From contig CAJINV010000004.1 of assembly GCA_905178155.1 (NCBI GenBank), positions 6,640,933 to 6,704,932 of the forward strand: a stretch of 64,000 nucleotides of DNA, read 5' to 3'. How positions within the stretch are numbered: the first letter of the stretch is position 1; every line of letters starts with the position of its first letter. The position numbers and the translations under genes were made by a program. This stretch comes from Amoebophrya sp. A120. Lineage: Eukaryota > Sar > Dinophyceae > Syndiniales > Amoebophryaceae. Of the stretch, positions 10,478-22,345 are shown piece after piece. The notes beneath the pieces were generated by a model, which saw only the letters and a list, made by a program, of their open reading frames with translations, searched no databases and was not told where the DNA came from.

Positions 10478-13400
10478 ATGGCCACTTCCACACCGAATGT
10501 CAACGCACGGTGTCAGTCGCGCGGCTCCGCATTTGTGACCGGCGCTGCCGGTATTGTAAGGAAAAACCCCCCCTCCCCATGTTTGTGTTGCTGTATTTGA
10601 GTACACAAATCGACTTGTATTGCTCGAAGGCCAAGAGACGCAGTTGCCCCCTCGTTTGTTGGTAATTTGTCATTCTGTTTCCCGTTTCCAGTTGCTTCCT
10701 GTCATGCTGAAGACGCTAGGCTTTCCTACGCCAGCCAGCACTACAGTACGCATCTCTTTCCCCTCTAGCATGACAAAAGGATTTGTGGTCGCAAATCATG
10801 CTACACAAATCTCCGGTTTAGTATGGGGAGGGGGGATTTTTCCTTTTGATAGCCGGCCGTGCGACCCAGATGGTGCCGATGATGACCCGGCCGACGATAT
10901 CATATGTAAAAGCGTTCCCACCCCATAGTCAAGTTGGGAACTTGGCAACACAAATCCAGAAGTTTTGGGAGCCATGCATGACAAGTTGCCGTCCGTATTG
11001 TAGTGCAGGTTAGCAACGGAAACCGCATCACAAATCCATCTGCTCATCCTGTTTTCAGCATTACAAATATCAAAACACGATTCAAAATGCCTCTCTTGGG
11101 TCTGCGCATTACAAATGTTCCTGCAGTCGCAAATCTGCATGACAAGGACAACTCTGGGGTGGGGACGTTTTTACTCAGGATAGACGATGCTGCTGCAGCC
11201 CAGTGGCCACGCTCAAGAAGAGCACGACCGATTGCAAGACATAGCCGAGAGCGAGATCGACGGAATAAACGAGAACGCGGTCGCTTCTTCTAGCGGAGGA
11301 GACAACATGGTCGACGTGTATCATCAAGCACAGCACTCCGCCGGAGGTGTGAATCGAATTCGAAACAGTGTCGTTGAGCAGGTTGGAATCAGTGATTCGG
11401 ACGCCCAGGTGGACGAGAGTTCCAGCGATGAGGACTCTGACGAAGACGACTCTAGCAGTGGCAGCGGGACGTCATCCGACTCGGAAGAGGGGGAAGCTGA
11501 GGAACAGAACGCTAATTGTATCGGCGCAGAAGTAAAAAACCTAAACCTCCATAACCAGCCGGACGACCATGATCAGCACGAAAAAATTTACGAACATATT
11601 CACGCCGGCGCAAACACCCCGGAGCACAACGAGCGGCCCCGGAGCGCCAGTCCGCCGCCGGAGCGGACGCCGTATGGATTGCAAATATGTCTGGGTCTGG
11701 AAGATTCTGGGACTTGTCATGCACATTTTGCACGAGGCGGGATGTCTGTGATGCATGCCCTAGCATCTCAGTTTTTTTGAGGGCTTCTTGATGCCTATGA
11801 CGCATGACAAATACCCTCTCCGCGTAGAAAAAATTACGTTCCCTTTGCTGCTCATGCAATGCAGATTTTTTTGGAATCCCAATGCAGCATCACAAGTTGC
11901 AATCTCCCAGACCTAGACATATTTGCAATCCATACACCGGACTGTCCCACGATTCTCGCGGCCGCTCAAGAGGAGATCGACCGCGAAATGGCGGTATCAA
12001 ATGCAAATATGTCTGGGTCTGGAAAAGCGGAGCTTGTGTTGCGTGTCTACCATTCCTGAAAAATTTGTGTTGCATAACCAGCAAAAGCGTTGCATTTTTG
12101 TCATGCAAAGACGCAGTTTGTCTTTGTCATGCGTGCTACGCATCAGACGGCGTCAAATAAACTTGTCATGCTTGGCTGCACTTGAAAGCACCAGGTTTAT
12201 CCATACTTTAGCATCACAAGTTCTTTCCAGACCCAGACATAGTTGGATTTGATAGGCGGCCGTCGAGCAGGAGGTCGCCGCTCTGGTCGACCAGGAGTTT
12301 CTGATGCGGGAGACGGATATCAAATGTAAAAGTGTCTGGGTCTGGAAGAATGCAACTTGTGATGCTGCATTTGGATTCCAGAAAAATCTGTATTGCATGA
12401 GTACCAAAAGGAATGTAATTGTTGCTACGCGGAGAGGGCATTTGTCATGCGGAATAGGCATCAAGAAGCTCTCAAAAAATCTGTGATGCTAGGGCATGCA
12501 TCACAGACATCAGGGCTCATGCATAACGTGCATGACAAGTGTCAGAATCTTCCAGACCCAGACATTTTTACATTTGATAACGGAGCAGAAACTCGAATCG
12601 CCGCCGGAGCTGCAACCGCAGGTCCTTCTGGAGCCGCAGGTGTTGGGTGAGGGGCTGATGATCTTGGCCGAAAGTGGAACGGCGCAGCAGGACGGTGGAG
12701 GTGGGAACAATATTAAAACTGCGGGTTCTAGTACTACTGCTGCAGGAGACGAGACTAGAGCTAATGGCGCAGCAGGAGCCTCAGCGGCAGCGAACGCTGC
12801 AACGAACCATTTGTCGACGATCATGGAGACCAGCAGGTTATCGCAGTCCGAGAGCGGAACACCGGCTAGCAGCACCGTGAAGGCGCTGGCCGCCCGGTTC
12901 GAGGCCCGAAACCCGCAGACCACCGCCCTGGTGCGCGGACCGTCTTCAACTGCGTCGGGCGTTTCGGCGGCTACGGTGGGTGCGAGTGAGGCAGGGATGA
13001 ACAATAATGCCAGAGGTCCTCCTCGTGGGGCTGCAGCAATTATCCAGCCGCACTCGAAACCGGGAGCCACGATTCCCAATACCAGCGACGTGAGTATGGC
13101 GTTCTCAGCTGTTACATTCTCAAGTCTTACATGAATTTGTGACGCTAGAATGGTAACAGTCAAAGGGGCAAGGTTTCTGCTTTCGCATCACAGCTTTGGC
13201 ACAGATTTCGATGCTGTTTAGCCTCTCGGAGATTTGTCATGCGAAGCAGCTTGATCATCTCGCGGCCTAAGGTAGTCTTGCATGGCAAACTTATGTGACA
13301 GTTGAAAATGTAACATTTGAGAACTCCATAGTGAAGACGCCGGTGGTTCCGCCGCGCACCGTCGGAGGCCGGGCGACCACGCCGGAGGTGAAGGGGCGAA

Positions 13401-16400
13401 AGCCCAGTCCCAGCATTCGCACGCTGACGAACTTCTTTGGTAGAGAGAAGGACTCGCCACTCACGAGCGGCCGCAAGGTGGAGCCGAGTACGAGTGCGGC
13501 AACGGCGCCTGTGGCAGTGCAGGACGAAGAACAGCTGGGGGGAGGTCAGATCGCGACAAGCAGCTTGTCCTTTGAGCAGCGGCATAAAGCCGGAACAAAC
13601 AACTTGGGAGCAGGTGGCGGGGGTGTGAGTCAGCACTCGACTGCTCAGCAAGGTCGGCCGGGGGAGGAGAACCACAACCGCTTACAAGAAGAGCATCAAA
13701 TCAATGGAGCTCCTGCGCCGGCATCAAAGCACCAAGCTGAGATCAACAACGGCACTACTACCGACGGTAGATTTGTTGCTAGGCATGCTGGTCCTTTGTT
13801 AAACAGCCGGCCCGCGAACAACAATCGGACTATGAATTTTCCGAATTTTTTGCTCTCGCCGCGAACTTTCAATCTACCGAACTTCGTTGCGGCAGCAGCC
13901 GCTCCAGGTGGTTGTGCCACATCTACTGCCCCTGTTGTAGCACAAGGAGACGACACGACCAGCGGTTTTCATGCAGGAACGCGACCACACGATCAACCCT
14001 TCCCGCGAAGAACTTCGGCGGCGCCGCGGTCTCAGTCCCAGGGCAATTCGAAGAGCACGAGTGCGCTGCCACCGCCTGTGTTTCCCTCCTTTCTGTTGCA
14101 GCAGCAAGGGCACCAGCATGCACAACTGGGCTTGGCTGCAGGAACAACGTCTGGTGGTTTGTTGAACATGAATTTTGGCTGTAATATGATGCACAAATTT
14201 GGCACCCGAAATAACATGCCTGCAGAGCAACAACCTCCTCCACGCGCTGGTGCTCCAGCGTCGTCGCAAGAACGAGCCGAACAGAGCCAAAACCAGGGCA
14301 GTTTCCAGCTTCGAAAACGATCCTCGTCGTGGTGCAGTGAGCCGCACCCGGAAAGCAGCGGGTCGGAGCCGGTGCAGCAGCCCATCCAGGGGTCCGCGGT
14401 GTTGACGCCGCGGGAACCGCCAGCACAGGAGGCCAGCGTGAACCAGAGTGTGCAAACGCTCTCCCCGCCAGTGGTGGAGCAGCAGCAGCAGAATTTTTCC
14501 AGGAGTAGTACCGGCGCAGCAAGAAATCTTCGCGCCGGAGCAGCCATCGGAGCCGAAAAGGGAAATGATGCTGTCGCAGGAGCTCCCGGCGCCGGCACAG
14601 CAACTCCTCCGCGGGACAACTACGACGCTAGTGTAGGTCCACAAACCGCCTGTGGATCTGGATTCATCAAGAGCAAAAAGCCTCGGAGTCTACAGCCGCC
14701 GCTCCTCGGCGTTGCAACCCCCTTTGCTGCGTTCACATCTACTTCAAGCGGACCATCAGACCACTTTCAGGATGTTGAACACCAAGCGGCAAATAATTCG
14801 ATGACTCAGATGGTGCAGCGAGGACATCAAAACAGGCTGGCTCCGGTTTTCTCCGTACCAGTGCCACCACCAATGTTCTCAACGACCCGGGGCCGCAGTC
14901 CGGGCGCGGGACCAGCACACCGCGGCTTGCTGAATACAGGGAGGTTTTCGTCCGGGCGGAGCAACCGAAAGTATCCGGAGCCACCAGTCCCTGTCCCGAT
15001 TCAGGAAGAAGAACAACCGGTACTGAACAACCACGGCGAGGACACACCACCAGCGGGCAAAGACGCAACTTCCGCTGGAGAAGAGGACGGTGATCGGCAG
15101 CAGAACCACGCTTCGAGCAGTCTTCCCGCCCCGCGGACCTCGGGCACGACGACGTCGCACCAGAAAATTCTAAATCCCGGTACAAGTACCCTGCCGCGGA
15201 CGCTGCAAATGCCCGGAGTGCTTCAGATGCCGTCGCTGTTTGGCGGAACAGCGAATCCGAATGCGAATCTTCCAAATTCGCGGGGGGCTTCCAATCCCGT
15301 GCTACCATCGTTTGTCGGAACTGTTTTCAATAACAGCAAAACGTACCCGACTGCTGGTTTTAACACCATTGGAAAAAATAACACGGGTGAACATCAAGGA
15401 AACAACACGTCATCCAGCTCCTCCTCCAGTTCTTGTTCCAACAGCGCTAGCAGCCGGTCGGAGAGCTGCAGCCGGGCGGCGAGCTCGAACAAAAAAATGG
15501 TGGTGAACGGGAAAATTATGGACACGCCCAGCATCGGAAGCCAGATCGGATCGCAGCAGTCCGGGGACACGGTAACAACCCGATACCGCCAGATACAGGA
15601 AGAAATGGTGCTCAGGAATCCACTGGTACTATGTTACCGATTGTGACGGTCTTGCAGTTGCAACTCAAACTCCTGTCCTATTTGATGTGCACAAGTAGAC
15701 TCATCTAAAAACATCATATCATGTGTTTTTGTTCTTTCATTTCTGCCTGCTTTGCTGCTCAAACAACGACATTTAGAAAACATCTAAGGAATAATTTACA
15801 AATTAGGCTTTCGCGCAGAAGTACGGTGCAAAGGCTGCGCCGGAACCCGCACGCCCGTGGTTCGAGGACAAGTCGCGGGAGAGTTTGCAGTCGCGGCTGC
15901 AGCACCTGGAAGAGGAGCGGCAGGAGCTAGTGACCGCTTTTCTGAATCACAAAGACGAAGGGCCGTTGAAGAAACCGGCAAATGGAATCGGAATGAATCG
16001 TGGCACAGAGCAGGTACGAGTATGCAGATAGGTACATTGATGGCGCCACTCACTGTCTTTTTATACTTAACACTATCGCGTTATTTGTGGTCCTTCTTGA
16101 GAGTCTTCACCATCTTCAGTCGTGGTAGTCAAGCAGAGCCTTAAGAACTCAATCTAACACTCCCCCCCTCGTCCCGCAGGTCGACTCCAGCTCCTCCCCG
16201 GACTTGGAGAGCGGCGGGAACAAGCCTGTGGTCACTCGGGACTGTGTGGAGCGGGCCTTGGAGCTGAATGGGTCGGAGATTATGCGTCTCAAATACGAAC
16301 TGAACCGCCGCGACGTTTCGCAGCCACGAGAGCGCGCGGGCGACGCGGCGGCCGCATCGCCGTTGGAGGCGCAGCCACCCTTCGCCAGCCCGATGGCACC

Positions 16401-19400
16401 AGGTGCGATTTTTTTCTGTTTTCTGCCAACCAAGCTGTTATATGGTATGCTGATTGTACTTGTAGAGAGTGCTGATGTAGTAAGTAGTCAGAGGCGCTCT
16501 GCTTGTCTGTCACCATTGCAGTAGTAGATGCGAACTTCTTATCAATCTATGAAGGTTTCCGCAGCACCATCGAGTCCGACGGCGATGGGGTCCGAAATAT
16601 CCTGAATAAAAACGTCCCCGCCCCTGAGTTGTCTTGCGGATTTGCAATGACAGGAACATTTGTGATGCGCATGCCCATGATTGGCATTTGCTATCGTGTT
16701 TTGGGATTTGTAATGCTGTAAACAGGATAAGCACATGGATTTGTAATCTAATGCGGCTGTGCTTTCCAACCTGCACTACACTACGTACTGCAACTTGTCA
16801 TGCGGGACTGACAAAGCTTCTGGATTTGTGTTGCGAGAGTCCCATCTTGACTCTGGTGTGGGGACGTTTCCGCTCGGGATACGAAAGCCGGTCTTCTGGA
16901 ACACGGATAAAGCTTTTTTGCGGTCGCCGCGCTCACCCTTGGGAGGCCGTATGATTTCATACTTTTCATCACTTGTGATACCAGACAGCACAGAGCTTTC
17001 TGAAAGATCTGATCGACGCTCACGCTCTTCACGAGGTGTATAGTGTTTTGTATTTCGTGCTGCGCACGAGGAGGACTGTGATCCGACGCAATGTGGAGCT
17101 TCGTCGATGCATAAAGAAATTTCCTACACAACGACCCACCCCCCTCACCACAGTGATCTCAACTTCTGCGTCGACGTCTGTCGGCCCATCCACGGTTGTG
17201 ACCCCGTTCGCCCCGTATTGCCTGAACGCGCACCAACACCAGCGCCCTTCCTTCACGCCGATTCCGATTCCTGCGAGCAGCAGCTGCCACATGGCTGGTG
17301 CAACTACATCAAGTGGAATCACCACAGCTGGTGCCCAAAATCAAGCCAGTAGAACAGTTCCCGTAGCAGCACCCCCTTTCATCCACCCACCGCAAGAAGG
17401 GAAGAACGCTGGATTTCTGCAGCAACCTCGGCACCAGCAGGGCGCAGGAGCTGTAGCTACGAGCGTGCGAGGACCACCAGATCGGGGGCTGCAGCGGCAA
17501 CAAAATGAGGAGGAAGTAGTCTACCCGATAAGAGAACAACAAATAAAGCACGATGGCAGGAACGACCTCCCTGTCGGCGCTGGGTATCATCTTCCCGCTC
17601 AGGGAGGAGGTGGAAGTGCATTTATTTCGCAACAGGATGAACGGGCAGAAGCTGCGTACGACTATTCTAGCATGGAGGAGGACGAGGGAGATTTGGCGCT
17701 GGACGAAGAAGAATTTCTTCTCGCGCAAGAAGTAGAGAAACAGCAGTTGTCACCAGCCAGGAAGTTGTACAATCGCCGTCAACATCCGCAGCAGTATGAG
17801 CATAATAAAACACGACCGGCGGGACCTCAGAGCGACGGGCCCCTTGGCTCCCCCTCCGTATCAACTGTAAAAATGTCTGGGTCTGGGAGAATTCATGTTT
17901 GTCATGCTTGTCTGGCATGACTCTTAAATCTGTCATGCACGTTGCCCAAGAGCCGCGTTTTTCTGTCATGCGGAGACGCAGTTTGTCATGCAGAATAGGC
18001 AACACGTACCTGAACACCTACAAGCTCAGAAATTTGTCATGCTGAGCCAGCACTTGTGGCCCCCTCATGCTGCGCCACTCAGCATCACAAGTTTCCAGAC
18101 CCAGACATTTTTGCAGTTCATACTCCGAGGAGGCTAGCAACGACCTGGACGTACCGGCCACGATTCTGAAGAACGCCCTGGAGATACCAAATGCAAAAAT
18201 GTCTGGGTCTGGAAGATTGCGAGATTTGTCATGCTTATCTGGCATGACAAAAAAGTTTGTGATGCGTGTCCAAGAAGATACCCTTTTGCCTGTCATGCAA
18301 AAACGCAGTTTCTCATGCGAAAAACGCAACACAAAGAAGCGCAGATATTTCTCATGCTTGGCTGTGCATTACAGTGCATTCACTATTCCCAACACAGCAT
18401 TACAAGTTTCCAGACCCAGACATTTTTGCATCTGATAGGAGAGCTCCGAAGACGATTCTAGCGAGGTGGCGCTTCTGACGCGACTGCAGAACGGCGAAGA
18501 CCTCGGCCCAGAAGAGGCGGCGAACGGCCGGCAAATCCTGCAGTGGAAGCAAAAATTGGACATATGTCGTCAAGTATGCTGTCGTGCAAAAGTATTTATC
18601 GTCCCTGTGTAAGTTGCTGTCGTGCATGACAAAGTTATACTTTCAACTTTATCCTCCAGGTCCAGCATGACAAATTGCATTTTCATCTTTCTTGGAAAAA
18701 TTTGTCATGCAGTTTGTACTAATGCGGTCATAGTACTTTTGCAACGCATACCAGCAGAGCTGCGACGACGACCGGCAGATGCTGAACGCGTTGACGACCG
18801 ACGAGTTTCAGCAGCAACAATACGTGTGCCAGCTGCAGCAGCAATTGTCAGCCGAGGTGGAGGAAAAGCGGCAACTCCGCCTGGAATTGGAGACCCGCAT
18901 CTCGGCGGAGCGCGAGCGGTCGGCGGTCGAGAAGCGCCGGCTGGTGGGGGAAAAGCGGGCGTTGGAGCGTCGCGTGGCGTGCGAGGATCTGGAAATGCGG
19001 CGCCGGCTTGCGGAAATCGAGTCGCGTCTGATGCAGATGACCGGCGACCGGTCGCGGCTCCAGAACGACAAAAGCACGCTGCGGGCGTCGCTGGCGCGCA
19101 GCCTGCGCAACGTGGAGCAGATCCGGCAGCGGATAGTTTCTCTGTCGCAAATCGAGGGCAAAACGGTGTCGGCATTGCGGTATTTGAAGGAGGAAACACC
19201 GGGGGATTATGTCGAGGGATTAATTTCAACTAGTTGTGGGCAGCAAGAGCAACGAGAAGATGATATGTGGAACAAGTACAATCAGTACAACCCGCATCAA
19301 CATCCAGGCACTTGTGCCAATCAGTACAGCAAGCTGAAGCCGCAAGTTTTTGTCGTCGGTGCAGGAGCTCCCGGAAATAATGGACAAACTCAACACCAAC

Positions 19401-22345
19401 TTCAGCCGGCGGGGGCCAAATACAACCACGCGGCCAAGATAAACAACTACGCTGCACAGCAGCAGCAGCCGCAAATCATTTCTCCCGCGACCATGCCGCC
19501 GTCGACCGTTTTGCCCACGCCGCCGGGGCAGGGCGGCATTTATAATTTCCAACACACGTCGTTGACCACTTCCCCTCTGCCACCGCCGCTCGTCCAGCCG
19601 GTCGTGGTAAAAACCCTGCAGTCGCCGTTGGCAGCTGCTGCCGGGGGGAAAAATAACAATCAAGCTGCTTTTTTTCCCGCACAGGGAGGGGGCACAAGTT
19701 CCGTTCCACGCCTCGGAGTTAGCCCGCAACTGAAGTTCACGCCTGGCTCTACTGCACAGCCTGCGACCACTGCTCGTGCAGTTCCTGGAAAATCAGCATC
19801 ACAAGGTGTTCAACAAGTTCCAAACTTTGTCACCAGTTTGGCGCCCCCCAAAATCGGTGCAGTTCCTGCGGGGAATTTTCCGGAAGAACAAGCCGCATCT
19901 GGTGCAAAGAAGCCGTCCATTGGCGGGCCTGAAGCTCCTGCGACGGAAAGAACATCATCCCAACACCAGCAACCAAAGCTAACGAGCGCGACCTTGGCAA
20001 AACTGCAGCGGAACCATAGCGAAAATTTATTGCAGTATAATGAGGATAATGTTGACACAGCAGGTAGTACACAACAACAACCACGGCTGCTGGTACAGCA
20101 AAATGCGAACAATAATGCACCCCAAGGTTGTTCACCCGGCAATGAACAAGGGCCAAATAGTAATAACTACCCGGCCAACGAAGTGCGGCGGTTTCGTACG
20201 TCCGGGGAAGATATGAAATGCAAAAGTGTCTGGGTCTGGAAACTTGTGATGCTAAAATGTGGATGATGGAAACAGTTCCGAATGCAACACAGCATGGCGA
20301 CTGTTCAGAACGCTTTCTCATGGGAAATCCGCATAAGACACTGCGTTTTTGCGTGTACAACAGAGGCTGCGACTTTTGTTGGCTATGCAATACAGATTTC
20401 CTAGGTATGGAGAGCTAGCATTACAAGTTGCAACCTTCCAGACCCAGACATTTTTGCGTTTGATAGAAGAAGAACTGAGCCAGCTCGACGACGTTCTGGA
20501 GAAGGCAAAGCGGCTACAGGAGAAGGTCCAGCGATCGCAAATGAACAATTCGAGCTTCTTTGAGATCGAGGAGGGAGAGGGCCGCAACATCACTGAAAGT
20601 GAAGCGGTCGGTCGAGGTGCCGCGCTGCTGGGTCAAGAGGAGCAGCAGGACAAGAGGTAGTGTGTAGCTTTATTGTGTAGAACTGAACAGATGAAGAGGA
20701 AGAGCTGATCGTGATCCTGATGCTGATGTGATAAATGTCGAAGCTGTCGTGAGGACGCAAGATTTGCATGGCTGGTCTATCTTCCATGGAAACTGAAAGT
20801 CGGCTTGTTTTCATACTTGGCACAGCAGGTCTGGAAAATGAAGGCAGAACAAGCACCACTTGCACTTGGCACCATCTTCAACAAACTCATTCTTCACCAG
20901 GTTTTTTGAAGAGGAAGAAGGCGAGTTGAGCCGCATCAGTATGGAACAAGAGTTACCACACAGAAAAAAACTGGCAGGTCATATTTGTAATGCAAAATAC
21001 AAATAGACAAAAAAACCTGTATTGCATATCCCAAATAGCATGCTATGAGGCCGCCCATGGCAGATTTTTCTGTGTATTTTGCATTACAAATATGCCCTGC
21101 CAGCTTTTTTCTGTGTGATAAGAATCTATCGTCTTTGACTTTCCCCCGCCGGCGCAGCCGATTTTGGAGTCCGGCTTCCGGAGTTCTGAGCAGATGGACA
21201 ACTATGCGTGCCCTGCCACCGCCGGGCCACGTCCGCTGCGAGAAGAGCACGAAGCAGAGCCCTTGCACCTCCCAGCCATCGCGGTTGGGGTTGCGACGTT
21301 GGAAAATAACAGCGATATTAAAAACGGGCACAAATCATGCGGCGAAGATCAACAAGAACTTCTCAAGGCCCAAGACAATGTAGACGCACAGGAGCCCGGT
21401 CGTGATACTGCTGATGATGATCCCCCGGCCAAGCTGACCAAGTATCCAGGGAAAAAAGATTGTAGGTGAAACTTTCTTGGACGAGTAGCATGACAAATAT
21501 CTTTGTTTCGCATGACAGCAAAAAATTGCGCAGATAGTACGGGAAAACGCCGCTGAATGGACCCTAGAATGCATGCCCAGCATGACAGGCGCAATTAATT
21601 TGCATGTTGCGCATCACAAATTTACACTAACAGCCTTTTTTTCTTGGATACCAAGGTGCGGAAGCGCACGAGCCAGATCGTGAAGAAGGGCCCGCTGTGG
21701 AACATCTCGTGGCAGCAGAACAAGCAGCGAAACAACACCGACAATGGTCTGTCCGCCCGGCCCCGGTTGTCCACGACGTCCCAGGCCCGGAGTGCAAGCC
21801 GGTCGAGGTACGGCGACGACTCAAGCGACGGAAAGTCAGACGATGACTCATCCTCCCCCAGCCCGGCGCTGAAGCGGAAACCGTGGCAGCCGCCGTCCAA
21901 AATCCACCTCGCAGCTGCGAATATTAAGCCTCAAGTCGCTTCGCGGCACGCGCACCTCGACTCTACTTCCGAAGAAGATGAGGAGGCGGACAACCGGGCG
22001 CGGGCGGCGCTGTGGCGCACGTCTTCTGCGAATGCGGCGACCACGAGGAGGGCGGCCGGTGCAGATTATAACAGCAAGAGGGGCGATAGTTCATCACCTA
22101 CAAAAAGTCTGAACAATTTTCAGGGCGGTCGTGGTGGGTTGTTTTCATCGCGAGCAGGTGGAGCTGCCAACAAGATTACCGGGATGAACAAGAAGAACCT
22201 CTCCTCCAGCGCAATCAGCTCCGATTGGAAGTCCACGCCCGAACTGCAAACCCCCGATACGGACGACAGTTTCAAGCTGCGAAGGGGGTTGCGCAGCCAC
22301 AACCTACTGCGCAAATTCAATCGGCAGATCAGCGACAGCTCGTGA
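10478..22345 (+). CDS. giant low-complexity protein with a central coiled coil, function unknown
   Basis: Nineteen exons give one continuous frame of 2596 residues: 10478-10551, 10857-10897, 11188-11672, 11940-11994, 12260-12317, 12585-13094, 13336-15625, 15819-16013, 16180-16402, 16565-16597, 16887-16948, 16985-17858, 18128-18184, 18443-18573, 18755-20211, 20471-20656, 20901-20953, 21126-21442 and 21656-22345 (TGA). Residues about 100-140 are an acidic Ser/Asp/Glu stretch. Most of the rest is Gln/Asn/Ser/Pro/Gly-rich. Residues about 1705-1835 are a strongly charged Glu/Arg coiled coil. A compact segment at 1343-1390 (FLKDLIDAHALHEVYSVLYF...) looks folded. The basic C-terminus includes KRTSQIVKKGPLWNISW. 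I recognise no catalytic domain; a scaffold, RNP or cytoskeletal role is possible. Ordinary GT-AG introns are 15626-15818, 16014-16179, 16403-16564 and 20657-20900. Thirteen introner elements account for the others except the odd 36-nt gap 16949-16984. The chain could be two genes, but no stop or restart was needed. Confidence 0.7.
10552..10851. mobile_element. introner element IE8, family B
   Basis: Left end TATTGTAAGGAAAAACCCCCC, right end GGGGGGATTTTTCCTTTTGATA. Perfect GCCGG repeats (10547-10551, 10852-10856). It splits exons 1 and 2 of the giant low-complexity gene. Confidence 0.93.
10898..11182. mobile_element. introner element IE9, family C
   Basis: Ends TATCATATGTAAAAGCGT and ACGTTTTTACTCAGGATA, with CCCCACC/GGTGGGG next to them. 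Perfect GACGA repeats (10893-10897, 11183-11187). With IE8 it isolates a 41-nt microexon. Confidence 0.92.
11673..11934 (-). mobile_element. introner element IE10, family A (subgroup A3)
   Basis: Ends TATGGATTGCAAATATGTCT / AGACATATTTGCAATCCATA. Flanks CGCCG and CACCG (one mismatch). The interior is the reverse complement of the IE12/IE29/IE55 type. Confidence 0.92.
11995..12254. mobile_element. introner element IE11, family A
   Basis: Ends TATCAAATGCAAATATGTCT / AGACATAGTTGGATTTGATA, with a mutated right arm. Perfect GGCGG repeats (11990-11994, 12255-12259). The interior is diverged and its subgroup is uncertain. Confidence 0.92.
12318..12579 (+). mobile_element. introner element IE12, family A (subgroup A3)
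   Basis: Ends TATCAAATGTAAAAGTGTCT / AGACATTTTTACATTTGATA. Perfect ACGGA repeats (12313-12317, 12580-12584). It is the reference orientation for subgroup A3. No sliding position gives a GT start. Confidence 0.93.
13095..13330. mobile_element. introner element IE13, family J
   Basis: This is the only family J copy. Left end TATGGCGTTCTCAGCTGTTA; the right end read on the other strand is TATGGAGTTCTCAAATGTTA. Flanks GTGAG and GTGAA (one mismatch), so the joined residue is Arg or Lys depending on the exact cut. The GTTAC...TCTCAA core resembles family G. Confidence 0.85.
16598..16881. mobile_element. introner element IE14, family C
   Basis: Ends TATCCTGAATAAAAACGT / ACGTTTCCGCTCGGGATA. Perfect CGAAA repeats (16593-16597, 16882-16886). 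With the GT-AG intron ending at 16564 it leaves a 33-nt microexon. Confidence 0.92.
17859..18122 (+). mobile_element. introner element IE15, family A (subgroup A1)
   Basis: Ends TATCAACTGTAAAAATGTCT / AGACATTTTTGCAGTTCATA. Perfect CTCCG repeats (17854-17858, 18123-18127). The interior is the reverse complement of IE44. Confidence 0.93.
18185..18437 (+). mobile_element. introner element IE16, family A (subgroup A1)
   Basis: Ends TACCAAATGCAAAAATGTCT / AGACATTTTTGCATCTGATA. Perfect GGAGA repeats (18180-18184, 18438-18442). It is the reference orientation for A1; the interior nearly matches IE47 and is inverted relative to IE5 and IE6. Confidence 0.93.
18575..18750. mobile_element. introner element IE17, family D
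   Basis: Ends TATGCTGTCGTGCAAAAGTA / TACTTTTGCAACGCATA. The flanks (TCAAG, CCAGC) match poorly, but the junction reads as a clean GT-AG intron (18574-18754) joining CGT CAA|CAG AGC. This may be an old copy that has drifted to canonical ends. Confidence 0.88.
20212..20465 (-). mobile_element. introner element IE18, family A
   Basis: Ends TATGAAATGCAAAAGTGTCT / AGACATTTTTGCGTTTGATA. Perfect GAAGA repeats (20207-20211, 20466-20470). Its right interior resembles the reversed A3 copies; orientation is tentative. Confidence 0.92.
20954..21120. mobile_element. introner element IE19, family E
   Basis: Left end TACCACACAGAAAAAAACTG; the right end read on the other strand is TATCACACAGAAAAAAGC. The inner arms TTTGTAATGC...GCATTACAAA extend the stem. 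Flanks AGAGT and AGAAT (one mismatch). Confidence 0.92.
21443..21650. mobile_element. introner element IE20, family K
   Basis: Ends TATCCAGGGAAAAAAGATT / CTTTTTTTCTTGGATA. Perfect CCAAG repeats (21438-21442, 21651-21655). It splits the last two exons of the giant gene. Confidence 0.92.
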
